From: JAUREX01 sp044356825
GTDB lineage: Bacteria > Pseudomonadota > Alphaproteobacteria > Rhodobacterales > Rhodobacteraceae
Reading direction: 5' to 3'
DNA: 21,588 nucleotides
Assembly: GCA_044356825.1 (NCBI GenBank)
Contig: JBIKVM010000024.1
Location: 1-21,588 of the forward strand
Shown here: positions 1-7,838 of the stretch, piece after piece
How positions within the stretch are numbered: position 1 is the stretch's first letter
How the letters are laid out: each line of letters starts with the position of its first letter
The notes under the pieces: generated by a model
The model's database searches: none
Told to the model about the DNA's origin: nothing
The model's input: only the letters and a program-made list of their open reading frames with translations
Made by a program: the position numbers and the translations under genes

Positions 1-443
1 GCGGGCGACATCTCGAGCGTGACCGTCCCCTCGGCATAGCCCGGGCCGATGGCGAGCTTGTCCATGTAGACGTCGGGGGCGTGCAGCATGCTGCCGCGCG
101 GCGCCATGGCGATGACGGCGAGCGCGTTCGGCATGTCCTTGGCCGTCAGCGTCGTGCCCTCGAGCGGGTCGAGCGCGATGTCGACCTCGGGCCCGCTGCC
201 GCTGCCGACGGCCTCGCCGATATAGAGCATCGGCGCCTCGTCGCGCTCGCCCTCGCCGATCACCACGGTGCCGCGGATGTCGAGGAGGTTCAGCTGCCGG
301 CGCATCGCGTCGACGGCGGCCTGATCGGCCGCCTTCTCGTCGCCCCGCCCGATCAGGCGGGCCGAGGCGATGGCCGCGGCCTCGGAGACGCGCGCGAGCC
401 CGAGCGAGAGCATGCGGTCGGCGAAATCGGACGGTTCGGACAT
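1..443 (-). CDS. glpX: Class II fructose-1,6-bisphosphatase GlpX, 3'-truncated by window edge
   Basis: Hydrolyses fructose 1,6-bisphosphate to fructose 6-phosphate in the cytosol, for gluconeogenesis and, in autotrophs, the Calvin cycle. Only the first 147 codons are inside the window, against about 320-340 residues for the family, so the C-terminal half lies to the left. The start is the ATG whose complement is at 441-443 (MSEPSDFADRM). Visible family signatures are GEGERDEAP at residues 63-71 and DPLEGTT at residues 92-98. Together they hold the acidic residues that bind the catalytic metal and sugar phosphate in class II enzymes. The gene points away from the LysR gene at 575, leaving a shared upstream gap of 131 bases. 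A link to the neighbouring formate dehydrogenase (formate giving CO2 and NADH) is possible but is only inferred from position. Confidence 0.93.
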   Translation of the reverse strand, partial: MSEPSDFADRMLSLGLARVSEAAAIASARLIGRGDEKAADQAAVDAMRRQLNLLDIRGTVVIGEGERDEAPMLYIGEAVGSGSGPEVDIALDPLEGTTLTAKDMPNALAVIAMAPRGSMLHAPDVYMDKLAIGPGYAEGTVTLEMSP

Positions 444-574
444 GGTGCAGACCCCCACGATGACACCCGAGCCTCTAGCGCGCCCGGGGCGGCCGAAGCA
501 AGGGCGACGCGGTGGCCGCTGGCCTGATCGTGCGATCCGCGCTAGGAATCTTGCGCACGCCAGAGGGATCCGCG

Positions 575-1474
575 ATGATCGACCGCCTCGAGATGCTGAT
601 CGCCCTCGCGCGCGAGGGGCATTTCGGCCGCGCGGCCGAGAGCCTCAACATCTCGCAGCCCTCGCTCTCGGCCGGCATCCGGTCGCTCGAGGCCCATCTC
701 GGCGTGCAGCTTGTCCACCGCGGGTCGCGCTATGGCGGGCTGACGCCCGAGGGGCAGAGCGCGCTGATGTGGGCGCGGCGCATCGTGGGCGATGCGCGGC
801 AGCTGCGCGAAGAGATGCGCACCAAGCGCCACGGACTTGCCGGCGAGGTGCGCATTGCCGTCATTCCGACGGCACTGACCTGGGCCGCGCGGCTTGCCGC
901 GGCGATGACGGCGCGCCATCCGCGCCTGCGCTTTGCCGTGCAGTCGCGCAATTCGCGCGAGATCCTCGCGATGCTCGAGGGGTTCGAGGCCGATGCCGGG
1001 ATCAGCTATCTCGACAACGAGCCGCTCGGCCGGGTCGTCAGCGCGCCGCTCTACGAGGAAAGCTACGTCCTCGTCTGCCCCAAGGGCGGGCCGTTCGCCG
1101 GGCGTGCGGCGGTCGGCTGGTCCGAACTCGACGGCGCGCGGCTCGCGCTGCTGACGCCAGACATGCAAAACCGGCGCATCATCAACCAGATCTTCGCCGA
1201 TCACGGGCTGACACCGCGCCCCGAGATCGAATCGAACACCCTCATCACCCTCATCGCCAGCGCCGCCGAAGGCCAGTGCATGACCATCGTGCCGATGGCG
1301 ATCGCGCGCTTTCTGGCAGGGGGCAAGGATCTCGCGCTCATCCCGCTCGAAGGCGGAGGCAAGGCGCATCGGGTCGGTCTGATCCTGCCCGAGCGGGATC
1401 CGCGCACGCCCGTTCTCGATGCTCTGCTGGCCGAGGCGCGCAAGATCGCGGAGGTTTTTGATAGGATATCCTGA
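575..1474 (+). CDS. LysR-family transcriptional regulator, probable regulator of the fds operon
   Basis: A 299-residue protein, the usual LysR length. Residues 1-60 are the winged helix-turn-helix DNA-binding domain, with the classic pattern FGRAAESLNISQPSLSAGI. The remainder is the periplasmic-binding-protein-like effector domain, ending in the TIVP-type segment typical of the family. The ATG at 575 is preferred because AGAGGG lies 8 bases upstream and the protein then begins directly at the helix-turn-helix. An in-frame start at 512 would add 21 residues without a good ribosome site. The gene lies just before fdsG in the same direction, 73 bases apart. A LysR gene (fdsR) also sits beside the fds genes in Cupriavidus necator, so control of fdsGBACD is the likely role. 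The effector is not known from the sequence. It might be autoregulated or read through into fdsG. Confidence 0.9.
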   Translation: MIDRLEMLIALAREGHFGRAAESLNISQPSLSAGIRSLEAHLGVQLVHRGSRYGGLTPEGQSALMWARRIVGDARQLREEMRTKRHGLAGEVRIAVIPTALTWAARLAAAMTARHPRLRFAVQSRNSREILAMLEGFEADAGISYLDNEPLGRVVSAPLYEESYVLVCPKGGPFAGRAAVGWSELDGARLALLTPDMQNRRIINQIFADHGLTPRPEIESNTLITLIASAAEGQCMTIVPMAIARFLAGGKDLALIPLEGGGKAHRVGLILPERDPRTPVLDALLAEARKIAEVFDRIS

Positions 1475-1547
1475 TTGATTGACGCATATTCGATATTGAT
1501 TTCCCGCGTGATGCAGGCGACGGAGGCTGTGCAACAGGAGCCTTCGC
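1463..1547 (+). promoter_or_regulatory. AT-rich regulatory gap upstream of fdsG with palindromes
   Basis: This is one of the few AT-rich patches in the window. It contains the perfect 10-base palindrome AGGATATCCT at 1463-1472, which overlaps the lysR stop codon. A second dyad, ATAT-N3-ATAT, lies at 1486-1496. TTGACG at 1479-1484 resembles a -35 box, but no convincing -10 box is seen at the right spacing. The strong ribosome site AGGAG lies shortly before the fdsG ATG at 1548. LysR regulators bind short AT-containing dyads near their target promoters, so this is the best candidate operator for the adjacent regulator. The assignment is inference. Confidence 0.45.
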
Positions 1548-2024
1548 ATGCCAGCACCGCAGCCAGCACCCGGATCCGGCGAGATCGCCGCCATCATCGC
1601 GGCGCATCGCCACCTCGAGGGGCCGCTGCTGCCCATCCTGCATGCGATCCAGGCGGCCTTCGGACACATTCCCGCCGTGGCGCATGCCGAGATCGCGTTG
1701 GCCCTCAACATCTCGCGCGCCGAGGTGCACGGGGTCGTGAGCTTCTATCACGATTTCCGCGACCATCCGGCGGGGCGTCACCGGCTGAAGATCTGCCGCG
1801 CCGAAGCCTGCCAGGCCATGGGCGGGGCACGGCTGGCCGACGAGACGCTGGCGCGCTTGGGCCTTGATTGGCACGGCACGACCCCCGACGGGTCGCTGAC
1901 GGTCGAGCCCGTCTATTGCCTGGGGCTGTGCGCCTGCGCGCCCGCCGCGATGCTCGACGACCGCCCGGTGGGGCGGGTCGACGACGCCGCGATCGCGGCC
2001 CTCATCTCCGAGGCGCGGGCATGA
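1548..2024 (+). CDS. fdsG: NAD-dependent formate dehydrogenase gamma subunit FdsG
   Basis: A 158-residue NuoE-type thioredoxin-fold [2Fe-2S] protein. It is part of the diaphorase unit of soluble formate dehydrogenase, relaying electrons together with FdsB towards NAD+ in the cytosol. The cluster ligands are visible as Cys83 and Cys88 (ICRAEACQ) and Cys124 and Cys128 (VYCLGLC); a further Cys130 is probably not a ligand. The N-terminal helical part (residues 10-75) carries the NuoE-like segment ISRAEVHGVVSFYHDF. The ATG follows an AGGAG ribosome site. The gene overlaps fdsB by four bases (ATGA), indicating coupled translation. Its length is normal for FdsG. Isolated NuoE of complex I is excluded by the fdsB and fdsA genes that follow directly. 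Confidence 0.95.
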   Translation: MPAPQPAPGSGEIAAIIAAHRHLEGPLLPILHAIQAAFGHIPAVAHAEIALALNISRAEVHGVVSFYHDFRDHPAGRHRLKICRAEACQAMGGARLADETLARLGLDWHGTTPDGSLTVEPVYCLGLCACAPAAMLDDRPVGRVDDAAIAALISEARA

Positions 2025-3553
2025 CGGCCGGGGTCGTGAAGGTCTATGTGCCCGGCGATGCCGCGGCCCGCGCGCTCGGGGCCGATGCGGTCGCGGGGGC
2101 GGTGCTGACCGAAGCGGCAGCGCGGGGGATCGAGGTTGCGCTCGTGCGCAACGGGTCGCGCGGGATGATCTGGCTCGAACCACTGGTCGAGATCGATCGC
2201 GGCGCAGGGCGCGAGGCGTTCGGGCCCGTCAGCCCCGCGGATGTCGGCGCGATCCTCGACGGCAGGGCGCGGGGCCTCGGCCGGGTTGAGGACATCCCCT
2301 TCTTCGCGCGCCAGACGCGGCTGACCTTTGCCCGCTGCGGGCTGATCGACCCGCTCGACCTCGCGGACTATGCCGCCCATGGCGGGCTGGAGGGGCTAAG
2401 GCGCGCGGCCGCCATGTCGCCCGCCGAGATCGTCGCCGAAGTCACGGCCTCGGGTCTGCGCGGCAGGGGTGGGGCGGGTTTTCCCACGGGCATCAAGTGG
2501 AAGACGGTCGCCGAGGCAAAGGCCGACCGCAAATACATCGTCTGCAACGCCGACGAGGGCGACAGCGGCACCTTTGCCGACCGGATGCTGATCGAGGGTG
2601 ATCCGTTCTGCCTCATCGAGGGCATGGCGATCGCGGGCCTCGGCGTGGGGGCGACGAAGGGGTTCGTCTATCTGCGCAGCGAATACCCCGACGCCATCCG
2701 CATCCTTGGCCGCGCGCTCGAGATCGCGCGCGACTCGGGCCTGCTCGGGCCAGATGCGGCCGGGTCGGGCCGGGCCTTCGACATCGAGTTGCGCGTAGGT
2801 GCCGGGGCCTATGTCTGCGGCGAGGAGACTGCACTTCTCAATTCGCTCGAGGGCAAGCGCGGCATCGTGCGCGCCAAGCCGCCGCTGCCGGCCATCGAGG
2901 GCTTCATGGGCCGCCCCACGGTCGTCAACAACGTCATCACGCTTGCAAGCGTGCCGGTGGTTCTGGCGCGCGGCGCGCAGCATTACGCGGATCTGGGGCT
3001 CGGCCGGTCGCGCGGCACGATCCCGATCCAGCTTGCCGGCAACATCCGCCACGGCGGGCTGTTCGAGGCGGCCTTCGGCCTGACACTCTCGGAGATCGTT
3101 CAGGATATCGGCGGCGGCACGGCATCAGGGCGGCCGATCAAGGCCGTACAGGTGGGCGGGCCGCTTGGCGCCTATCTCGCGCCCGCGCAGTTCGACACGC
3201 CCTTCGGCTATGAAGAATACGATCGCAAGGGCGCTCTCATCGGCCATGCTGGCGTCGTCGTCTTCGACGACAGCGCCGACATGCGCGCGATGGCGCGTTT
3301 CGCGATGGAGTTCTGCGCCATCGAGAGCTGCGGCAAGTGCACCCCCTGCCGGATCGGGGCGGTGCGCGGGGTCGAGACAATCGACCGCATCGCGGCGGGC
3401 GATGCTGCTGCCGTCGGGATCCTGTCGGACCTCTGCGAGACGATGAAGGACGGCTCGCTCTGCGCGCTCGGCGGCTTCACGCCCTTCCCGGTGATGAGCG
3501 CGCTGCGCCAGTTCCCCGAGGATTTCCGCGTCGCGCGGGAGGCAGCCGAATGA
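2021..3553 (+). CDS. fdsB: NAD-dependent formate dehydrogenase beta subunit FdsB
   Basis: A 510-residue NuoF-like subunit that binds FMN and NAD(H) and reduces NAD+ with electrons from formate. Residues 1-110 form a degenerate thioredoxin-like domain. The FMN/NADH-binding core begins with the glycine-rich GRGGAGFPTG at residues 148-157, followed by the acidic NADEGDSGT stretch (176-184) and the GAYVCGEETALLNS segment (about 262-275). The C-terminal [4Fe-4S] site is ESCGKCTPC with Cys437, Cys440 and Cys443, plus Cys481. The ATG at 2021 is chosen because it overlaps the fdsG stop codon. A longer open frame reaches back to 1868, but that extension overlaps fdsG out of frame and is not family-like. 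The stop overlaps the start of the next small gene by four bases. Confidence 0.95.
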   Translation: MTAGVVKVYVPGDAAARALGADAVAGAVLTEAAARGIEVALVRNGSRGMIWLEPLVEIDRGAGREAFGPVSPADVGAILDGRARGLGRVEDIPFFARQTRLTFARCGLIDPLDLADYAAHGGLEGLRRAAAMSPAEIVAEVTASGLRGRGGAGFPTGIKWKTVAEAKADRKYIVCNADEGDSGTFADRMLIEGDPFCLIEGMAIAGLGVGATKGFVYLRSEYPDAIRILGRALEIARDSGLLGPDAAGSGRAFDIELRVGAGAYVCGEETALLNSLEGKRGIVRAKPPLPAIEGFMGRPTVVNNVITLASVPVVLARGAQHYADLGLGRSRGTIPIQLAGNIRHGGLFEAAFGLTLSEIVQDIGGGTASGRPIKAVQVGGPLGAYLAPAQFDTPFGYEEYDRKGALIGHAGVVVFDDSADMRAMARFAMEFCAIESCGKCTPCRIGAVRGVETIDRIAAGDAAAVGILSDLCETMKDGSLCALGGFTPFPVMSALRQFPEDFRVAREAAE

Positions 3554-3759
3554 CGGACAAGATCAAGGGCCCTGAATCCTACTTCCCTTCGATCGAACGG
3601 ACCTACGGGTATCCGGTCGGCCACTGGATCGACCTCATCGCCGAAAAACAGGCTGCGCGGCACATGGAGGTCGTGGCCTGGCTCAAGTCCGCGCATGGGC
3701 TCGGCCACGGCCACGCCAACGCCCTCGTCGCCCACACACGCGCCCCGCAGAAGGACTGA
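3550..3759 (+). CDS. DUF4287 small protein encoded inside the fds operon
   Basis: A 69-residue protein that starts within the fdsB stop codon (ATGA overlap) and ends four bases before the fdsA start, so it is certainly co-transcribed and probably co-translated with both. Residues 5-66 match the DUF4287 pattern as I recognise it: GPESYFPSIE, then HWIDLI, HMEVVAWLKS and the His/Gly-rich GLGHGHANALVAH near the C-terminus. No signal peptide, membrane segment or cysteine is present, so a cytosolic role is likely and an iron-sulfur role is not. The function of DUF4287 proteins is not known to me. Described fds operons, such as R. capsulatus fdsGBACD, do not as far as I recall include this gene. Its position suggests a role in assembly, stability or regulation of the enzyme, which is inference only. 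Confidence 0.85.
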   Translation: MTDKIKGPESYFPSIERTYGYPVGHWIDLIAEKQAARHMEVVAWLKSAHGLGHGHANALVAHTRAPQKD

Positions 3760-3763
3760 CACC

Positions 3764-6664
3764 ATGAAGGATTTCATCATTCCGGCCATGGATGAGCGCG
3801 ACATGGGCACTCCGGCCCGGACCGGTGCGCCGGTCAGCCTCGTGATCGACGGCATCGCCGTGACGGTGCCCGAAGGCACCTCGGTCATGCGCGCGGCCGC
3901 CGAGGCTGGCATCGCGATTCCCAAGCTCTGCGCGACCGACAGCCTCGAGGCGTTCGGGTCGTGCCGGCTCTGCGTGGTCGAGATCGACGGCCGGCGCGGC
4001 ACACCCGCCTCGTGCACGACCCCGGTCGCTCCGGGCATGGTGGTGCGCACCCAGTCCGACCGCGTGCGCAAATTGCGCAAGGGGGTGATGGAGCTCTACA
4101 TTTCCGACCATCCGCTCGATTGCCTGACCTGCTCGGCCAATGGCGATTGCGAATTGCAGGACATGGCGGGGACCGTGGGGCTGCGCGACGTGCGCTATGC
4201 TGCCGCGCCGGGAGGATCGCTGGCCAACCACTTCGCGCCGCGCGACTCGAGCGGTGAGCCCAACCGGGCGTGGATGGCCAAGGACACCTCGAACCCTTAT
4301 TTCAGCTACGATCCTTCGAAGTGCATCGTGTGCAACCGCTGCGTGCGCGCCTGCGAAGAGGTGCAGGGCACCTTCGCGCTGACGATCTCGGGCCGCGGCT
4401 GGGAGAGCCGCGTTGCCGCGGGCGGCCCTGCGGATGATTTCCTCTCGTCCGACTGCGTCTCGTGCGGGGCCTGCGTCCAGGCGTGCCCGACGGCGACGCT
4501 GCAGGAAAAATCCGTGATCGAGCTTGGCACGCCCGAGCGGTCGGTCATCACCACCTGCGCCTATTGCGGTGTGGGCTGCTCGTTCAAAGCCGAACTGCAG
4601 GGCGACCGCGTCGTGCGCATGACGCCCTGGAAGAACGGCAAGGCCAACCACGGGCACAGCTGCGTCAAGGGGCGCTTCGCCTGGGGCTATGCTACCCACA
4701 AGGACCGCATCCTCAAGCCCATGATCCGCGACACGATCGACGAACCCTGGCGCGAGGTGGACTGGGCCGAGGCCCTCGGCTTTGCCGCCGCCCGGATGCG
4801 CGGCATCCAGCAGACATACGGGCGCAAGTCGATCGGCGTCATCACCTCGAGCCGTTGCACCAACGAGGAGACCTACCTCGTGCAGAAGCTCGCGCGCGCC
4901 GTCTTCGGCAACAACAACACCGACACCTGCGCGCGGGTCTGCCATTCGCCGACGGGCTACGGCCTCGGCCAGACCTTCGGCACCTCGGCGGGCACGCAGG
5001 ACTTCGACAGCGTCGAGTCGGCGGACGTGATCGTGGTCATCGGCGCGAACCCGACCGACGGCCACCCCGTCTTTGCCAGCCGCATGAAAAAGCGGCTGCG
5101 CCAGGGCGCGAAGCTCATCGTGATCGACCCGCGACGGATTGACCTCGTGCGCACGCCCCATGTCGAGGCCGCGCACCACCTGCCGCTCAGGCCCGGCACG
5201 AACGTGGCGGTGGTGACGGCGATGGCGCATGTCATCGTCACCGAAGGGCTGATGAACGAGACATTCATCCGCACCCGCTGCGACTGGAACGAGTTCCAGG
5301 ACTATGCAGAGTTCGTCGCCGATCCGCGCCACAGCCCCGAGGCGACCGAGGTGCTGACAGGCGTGCCCTCGGCCGAGCTTCGCGCGGCGGCGCGGCTCTA
5401 TGCGACGGGCGGCAACGGCGCCATCTATTACGGGCTTGGCGTCACCGAGCACAGCCAGGGCTCGACGACGGTGATGGGCATCGCGAACCTTGCCATGCTG
5501 ACGGGCAACATCGGACGGCGGGGGGTGGGCGTCAATCCGCTGCGCGGCCAGAACAACGTGCAGGGATCGTGCGACATGGGATCGTTTCCGCACGAATTGC
5601 CGGGGTATCGGCACGTGAAGTTGCCCGAGGTGCGCGCGATCTACGAATCGCTCTGGGGCTGCACGATCGACCCCGAGCCCGGTCTGCGGATCCCCAACAT
5701 GCTCGATGCCGCCGTCGCCGGAACTTTCAAGGGCCTCTATTGCCAGGGCGAGGACATCTTGCAGTCCGACCCCGACACGCATCACGTCGCGGCGGGGCTT
5801 GCGGCGATGGAATGCGTCATCGTCCACGACCTCTTCCTGAACGAGACCGCCAATTACGCCCATGTCTTTCTGCCCGGGTCGAGCTTCCTCGAGAAGGACG
5901 GCACCTTCACCAACGCCGAGCGGCGGATCAACCGCGTGCGCAAGGTGATGGCGCCGCGTAACGGCCATGCCGACTGGGAGATCACGCAGCTTCTGGCCAA
6001 TGCGATGGGCGCGGACTGGCGCTACGCGCACCCCTCCGAGATCATGGCCGAGATCGCCGCCACCACCCCCTCTTTCGCAGGCGTGACCTATGCCATGCTC
6101 GAGGAGAAGGGCTCGGTCCAGTGGCCGTGCAACGACAAGGCACCCGAGGGCACGCCGCTCATGCATGTCGAGGGCTTCGTGCGCGGCAAGGGGCGCTTCA
6201 TCATCACCGAATACGTCGCGACCGATGAACGCACCGGCCCGCGCTTTCCGCTGCTGCTCACGACGGGGCGCATCTTGTCGCAATACAACGTCGGCGCCCA
6301 GACGCGGCGGACCGCGAACGTCGTGTGGCATGACGAGGACCTGCTCGAGATCCATCCCCACGATGCCGAGCAGCGCGGCGTCAAGGACGGCGACTGGGTG
6401 CGCCTCGCCAGCCGCTCGGGCGAGACGACGCTGCGCGCGAAACTGACCGACCGGGTCAGCCCGGGTGTCGTCTATACGACCTTCCACCACCCCGACACAC
6501 AGGCCAACGTCGTCACCACCGACTATTCCGACTGGGCGACGAACTGCCCGGAATACAAGGTGACGGCGGTGCAGGTCAGCCCCTCGAACGGGCCGTCGGA
6601 GTGGCAGCGCGACTATGCGGCGCAGGCTGAACGGGCACGCCGCATCCTGCCCGCGGCGGAATAG
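3764..6664 (+). CDS. fdsA: NAD-dependent formate dehydrogenase catalytic alpha subunit FdsA (Mo-bisMGD)
   Basis: A 966-residue catalytic subunit that oxidises formate to CO2 at a bis-MGD molybdenum centre and passes electrons through iron-sulfur clusters to FdsG and FdsB. Every expected cluster site is present. [2Fe-2S]: Cys56, 67, 70, 84. NuoG-type His-Cys [4Fe-4S]: His116, Cys120, 123, 129. Two ferredoxin-type [4Fe-4S] clusters: Cys187, 190, 193, 197 and Cys231, 234, 237, 241. Catalytic-domain [4Fe-4S]: Cys265, 268, 272, 300. The molybdenum ligand is Cys393 in ARVCHSP, followed by His394. Arg594 in NPLRGQNN is the second active-site residue. These match R. capsulatus Cys386, His387 and Arg587 with a constant shift of 7. 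Codon 393 is TGC, so this is a cysteine and not a selenocysteine enzyme. There is no Tat signal, so the protein is cytosolic. The ATG at 3764 lies four bases after the DUF4287 stop. Confidence 0.97.
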   Translation: MKDFIIPAMDERDMGTPARTGAPVSLVIDGIAVTVPEGTSVMRAAAEAGIAIPKLCATDSLEAFGSCRLCVVEIDGRRGTPASCTTPVAPGMVVRTQSDRVRKLRKGVMELYISDHPLDCLTCSANGDCELQDMAGTVGLRDVRYAAAPGGSLANHFAPRDSSGEPNRAWMAKDTSNPYFSYDPSKCIVCNRCVRACEEVQGTFALTISGRGWESRVAAGGPADDFLSSDCVSCGACVQACPTATLQEKSVIELGTPERSVITTCAYCGVGCSFKAELQGDRVVRMTPWKNGKANHGHSCVKGRFAWGYATHKDRILKPMIRDTIDEPWREVDWAEALGFAAARMRGIQQTYGRKSIGVITSSRCTNEETYLVQKLARAVFGNNNTDTCARVCHSPTGYGLGQTFGTSAGTQDFDSVESADVIVVIGANPTDGHPVFASRMKKRLRQGAKLIVIDPRRIDLVRTPHVEAAHHLPLRPGTNVAVVTAMAHVIVTEGLMNETFIRTRCDWNEFQDYAEFVADPRHSPEATEVLTGVPSAELRAAARLYATGGNGAIYYGLGVTEHSQGSTTVMGIANLAMLTGNIGRRGVGVNPLRGQNNVQGSCDMGSFPHELPGYRHVKLPEVRAIYESLWGCTIDPEPGLRIPNMLDAAVAGTFKGLYCQGEDILQSDPDTHHVAAGLAAMECVIVHDLFLNETANYAHVFLPGSSFLEKDGTFTNAERRINRVRKVMAPRNGHADWEITQLLANAMGADWRYAHPSEIMAEIAATTPSFAGVTYAMLEEKGSVQWPCNDKAPEGTPLMHVEGFVRGKGRFIITEYVATDERTGPRFPLLLTTGRILSQYNVGAQTRRTANVVWHDEDLLEIHPHDAEQRGVKDGDWVRLASRSGETTLRAKLTDRVSPGVVYTTFHHPDTQANVVTTDYSDWATNCPEYKVTAVQVSPSNGPSEWQRDYAAQAERARRILPAAE

Positions 6665-6668
6665 CACC

Positions 6669-7496
6669 ATGGCCCCGGCTCCTCGCCCCACGCCGAGCCT
6701 GCCCGGACTGTCGGCCCAGCGCGACGGCACCCGCGCCGTCCACCGCACCCTGCCCGAAGAGGTGCCGGTGGCGCTCGTGTTCGAGGGCACGACGCAGGCC
6801 GTCATGCTTGCAAGCCCCGCCGATCTCGAGGATTTCGCGGTGGGCTTCGCGATCGGCGAGGGGATCGTGTCATCCGCGGCCGATATCGAGACGATCGAGA
6901 CCGTCTCGCATGCGAGCGGGATCGAGGCGCGCATGTGGCTTGCGGGCGACCGCTCCGAGGCGCTGCGCGCGCGTCGGCGCGCCATGGCGGGGCCGGTCGG
7001 CTGCGGACTGTGCGGGATCGACAGCCTCGAGGCGGCCCTGCGCCCGCTTCGCCCTCTGCCGCAGGGGGGCGCGATCCTGTCGCGCGCGGATGTCGCGGGG
7101 GCGAGTGCGGCGCTGCACGAAGGTCAGGCACAGCACCGGCAGACGGGCGCCATGCACGCGGCGGGCTTCCTCGTGCCCGGTGGCGGCGTCGAGGTCGTGC
7201 GCGAGGATGTTGGCCGGCACAACGCCCTCGACAAGCTGATCGGCGCCATGGCGCGGTCCGGCCGGTCGATGGCGGGCGGCGCCGTGGTGATGTCCAGCCG
7301 CGTGTCGGTGGAACTTGTGCAGAAATGCGTGACAGCGGGCTGTCCGCTGCTGATCGCGGTGTCGGCCCCGACGGCGCTGGCCGTTCAGGTCGCGCAGGAG
7401 GCGGGCCTGACGCTCGTGGCATTCGCGCGGGGCGGGGGCTTTGATGTCTATGCCCATCCCGGGCGGATCGCGGAGGGGCAATCGGATGTCGCCTGA
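6669..7496 (+). CDS. fdsC: FdsC, FdhD-family formate dehydrogenase maturation factor
   Basis: A 275-residue FdhD-family protein. Proteins of this family bind bis-MGD and/or transfer sulfur to it, so that the cofactor inserted into the formate dehydrogenase carries the required sulfido ligand; R. capsulatus FdsC is known to bind the cofactor. Seen here are the N-terminal EEVPVALVFEG segment, DLEDFAVGFAIGEGI, the CxxC pair Cys112/Cys115 (GCGLCGID), and the conserved EDVGRHNALDKLIG and SSRVSVELVQK motifs. The length is normal. The ATG follows the fdsA stop by four bases, and the end overlaps fdsD by 11 bases. It is therefore made in step with FdsA, its presumed client. A general FdhD acting on other formate dehydrogenases is possible, but the operon favours FdsC. 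Confidence 0.94.
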   Translation: MAPAPRPTPSLPGLSAQRDGTRAVHRTLPEEVPVALVFEGTTQAVMLASPADLEDFAVGFAIGEGIVSSAADIETIETVSHASGIEARMWLAGDRSEALRARRRAMAGPVGCGLCGIDSLEAALRPLRPLPQGGAILSRADVAGASAALHEGQAQHRQTGAMHAAGFLVPGGGVEVVREDVGRHNALDKLIGAMARSGRSMAGGAVVMSSRVSVELVQKCVTAGCPLLIAVSAPTALAVQVAQEAGLTLVAFARGGGFDVYAHPGRIAEGQSDVA

Positions 7497-7689
7497 CAAG
7501 ATGGTGCACATGGCCAACCAGATCGCCCGCTTCTTCCGCAGCCAGCCGGGCACCGATCAGGCCGACCGCGTCGCCGCCCATCTGCGCGACTTCTGGGAAC
7601 CGCGGATGCGCGCCGACCTCAAGGCCTATGTGGCGGCGGGGGGGGCGGGCCTCGATCCGCTGGTCCTCAAAGCCGCGGGGCGCGTCTGA
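7486..7689 (+). CDS. fdsD: Formate dehydrogenase delta subunit FdsD
   Basis: A 67-residue protein with the FdsD signature at the N-terminus: SPDKMVHMANQIARFFRSQP, then a second amphipathic part around RVAAHLRDFWEPRMRADL. FdsD is needed for, or helps, assembly of active FdsGBA in other bacteria. It has no cysteines and no membrane segment. The ATG at 7486 has GGAGGGG about 7 bases upstream and overlaps the 3' end of fdsC by 11 bases. A later in-frame ATG at 7501 would remove the conserved first residues. It is the last gene of the operon. Two small hairpins follow (7693-7707 and 7735-7777). Confidence 0.92.
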   Translation: MSPDKMVHMANQIARFFRSQPGTDQADRVAAHLRDFWEPRMRADLKAYVAAGGAGLDPLVLKAAGRV

Positions 7690-7734
7690 GCGCGCCCCGA
7701 GAGGGCGGCACGCAAGGCAACGCACGCCCCGGAA

Positions 7735-7777
7735 GCGCGATGCATCGTCGCGCGCGGTTTTCCCCGCATCGACGGGG
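7735..7777 (+). terminator. Possible terminator of the fds operon
   Basis: A hairpin with 6-base arms GCGCGA (7735-7740) and TCGCGC (7748-7753) and a 7-base loop is followed four bases later by TTTT at 7758-7761. A second hairpin, CCCCG/CGGGG, lies at 7762-7777. Another short one, CGCCC/GGGCG, lies at 7693-7707, closer to the fdsD stop. The stems are short for a GC-rich genome, so this is only a candidate. Confidence 0.4.
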
Positions 7778-7838
7778 CGGGGGCGATCAGCGTCAGATCG
7801 GCGCGGGTGCCCGTGCAGTGCGCTGGAAGAGACGAGAC

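Noticed and set aside
475..545. 8-base inverted repeat CTAGCGCG / CGCGCTAG in the glpX-lysR gap
   Set aside because: Arms are 55 bases apart and do not extend further. An 8-base match in this GC-rich gap is readily explained by chance.
1868..2020. A 51-residue N-terminal extension of FdsB
   Set aside because: It lies inside fdsG in another frame and is Arg-rich. The ATG at 2021 in the ATGA overlap gives the normal family length.
4940..4942. Selenocysteine at the FdsA active site
   Set aside because: The codon is TGC and the surrounding ARVCHSP is the cysteine form, as in R. capsulatus.
3683..6985. A 1,100-codon open frame on the minus strand opposite fdsA and fdsC
   Set aside because: It is the mirror of strongly conserved genes in GC-rich DNA, where antisense frames stay open by codon bias. 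Its product is His/Arg/Gly-rich and matches no family.
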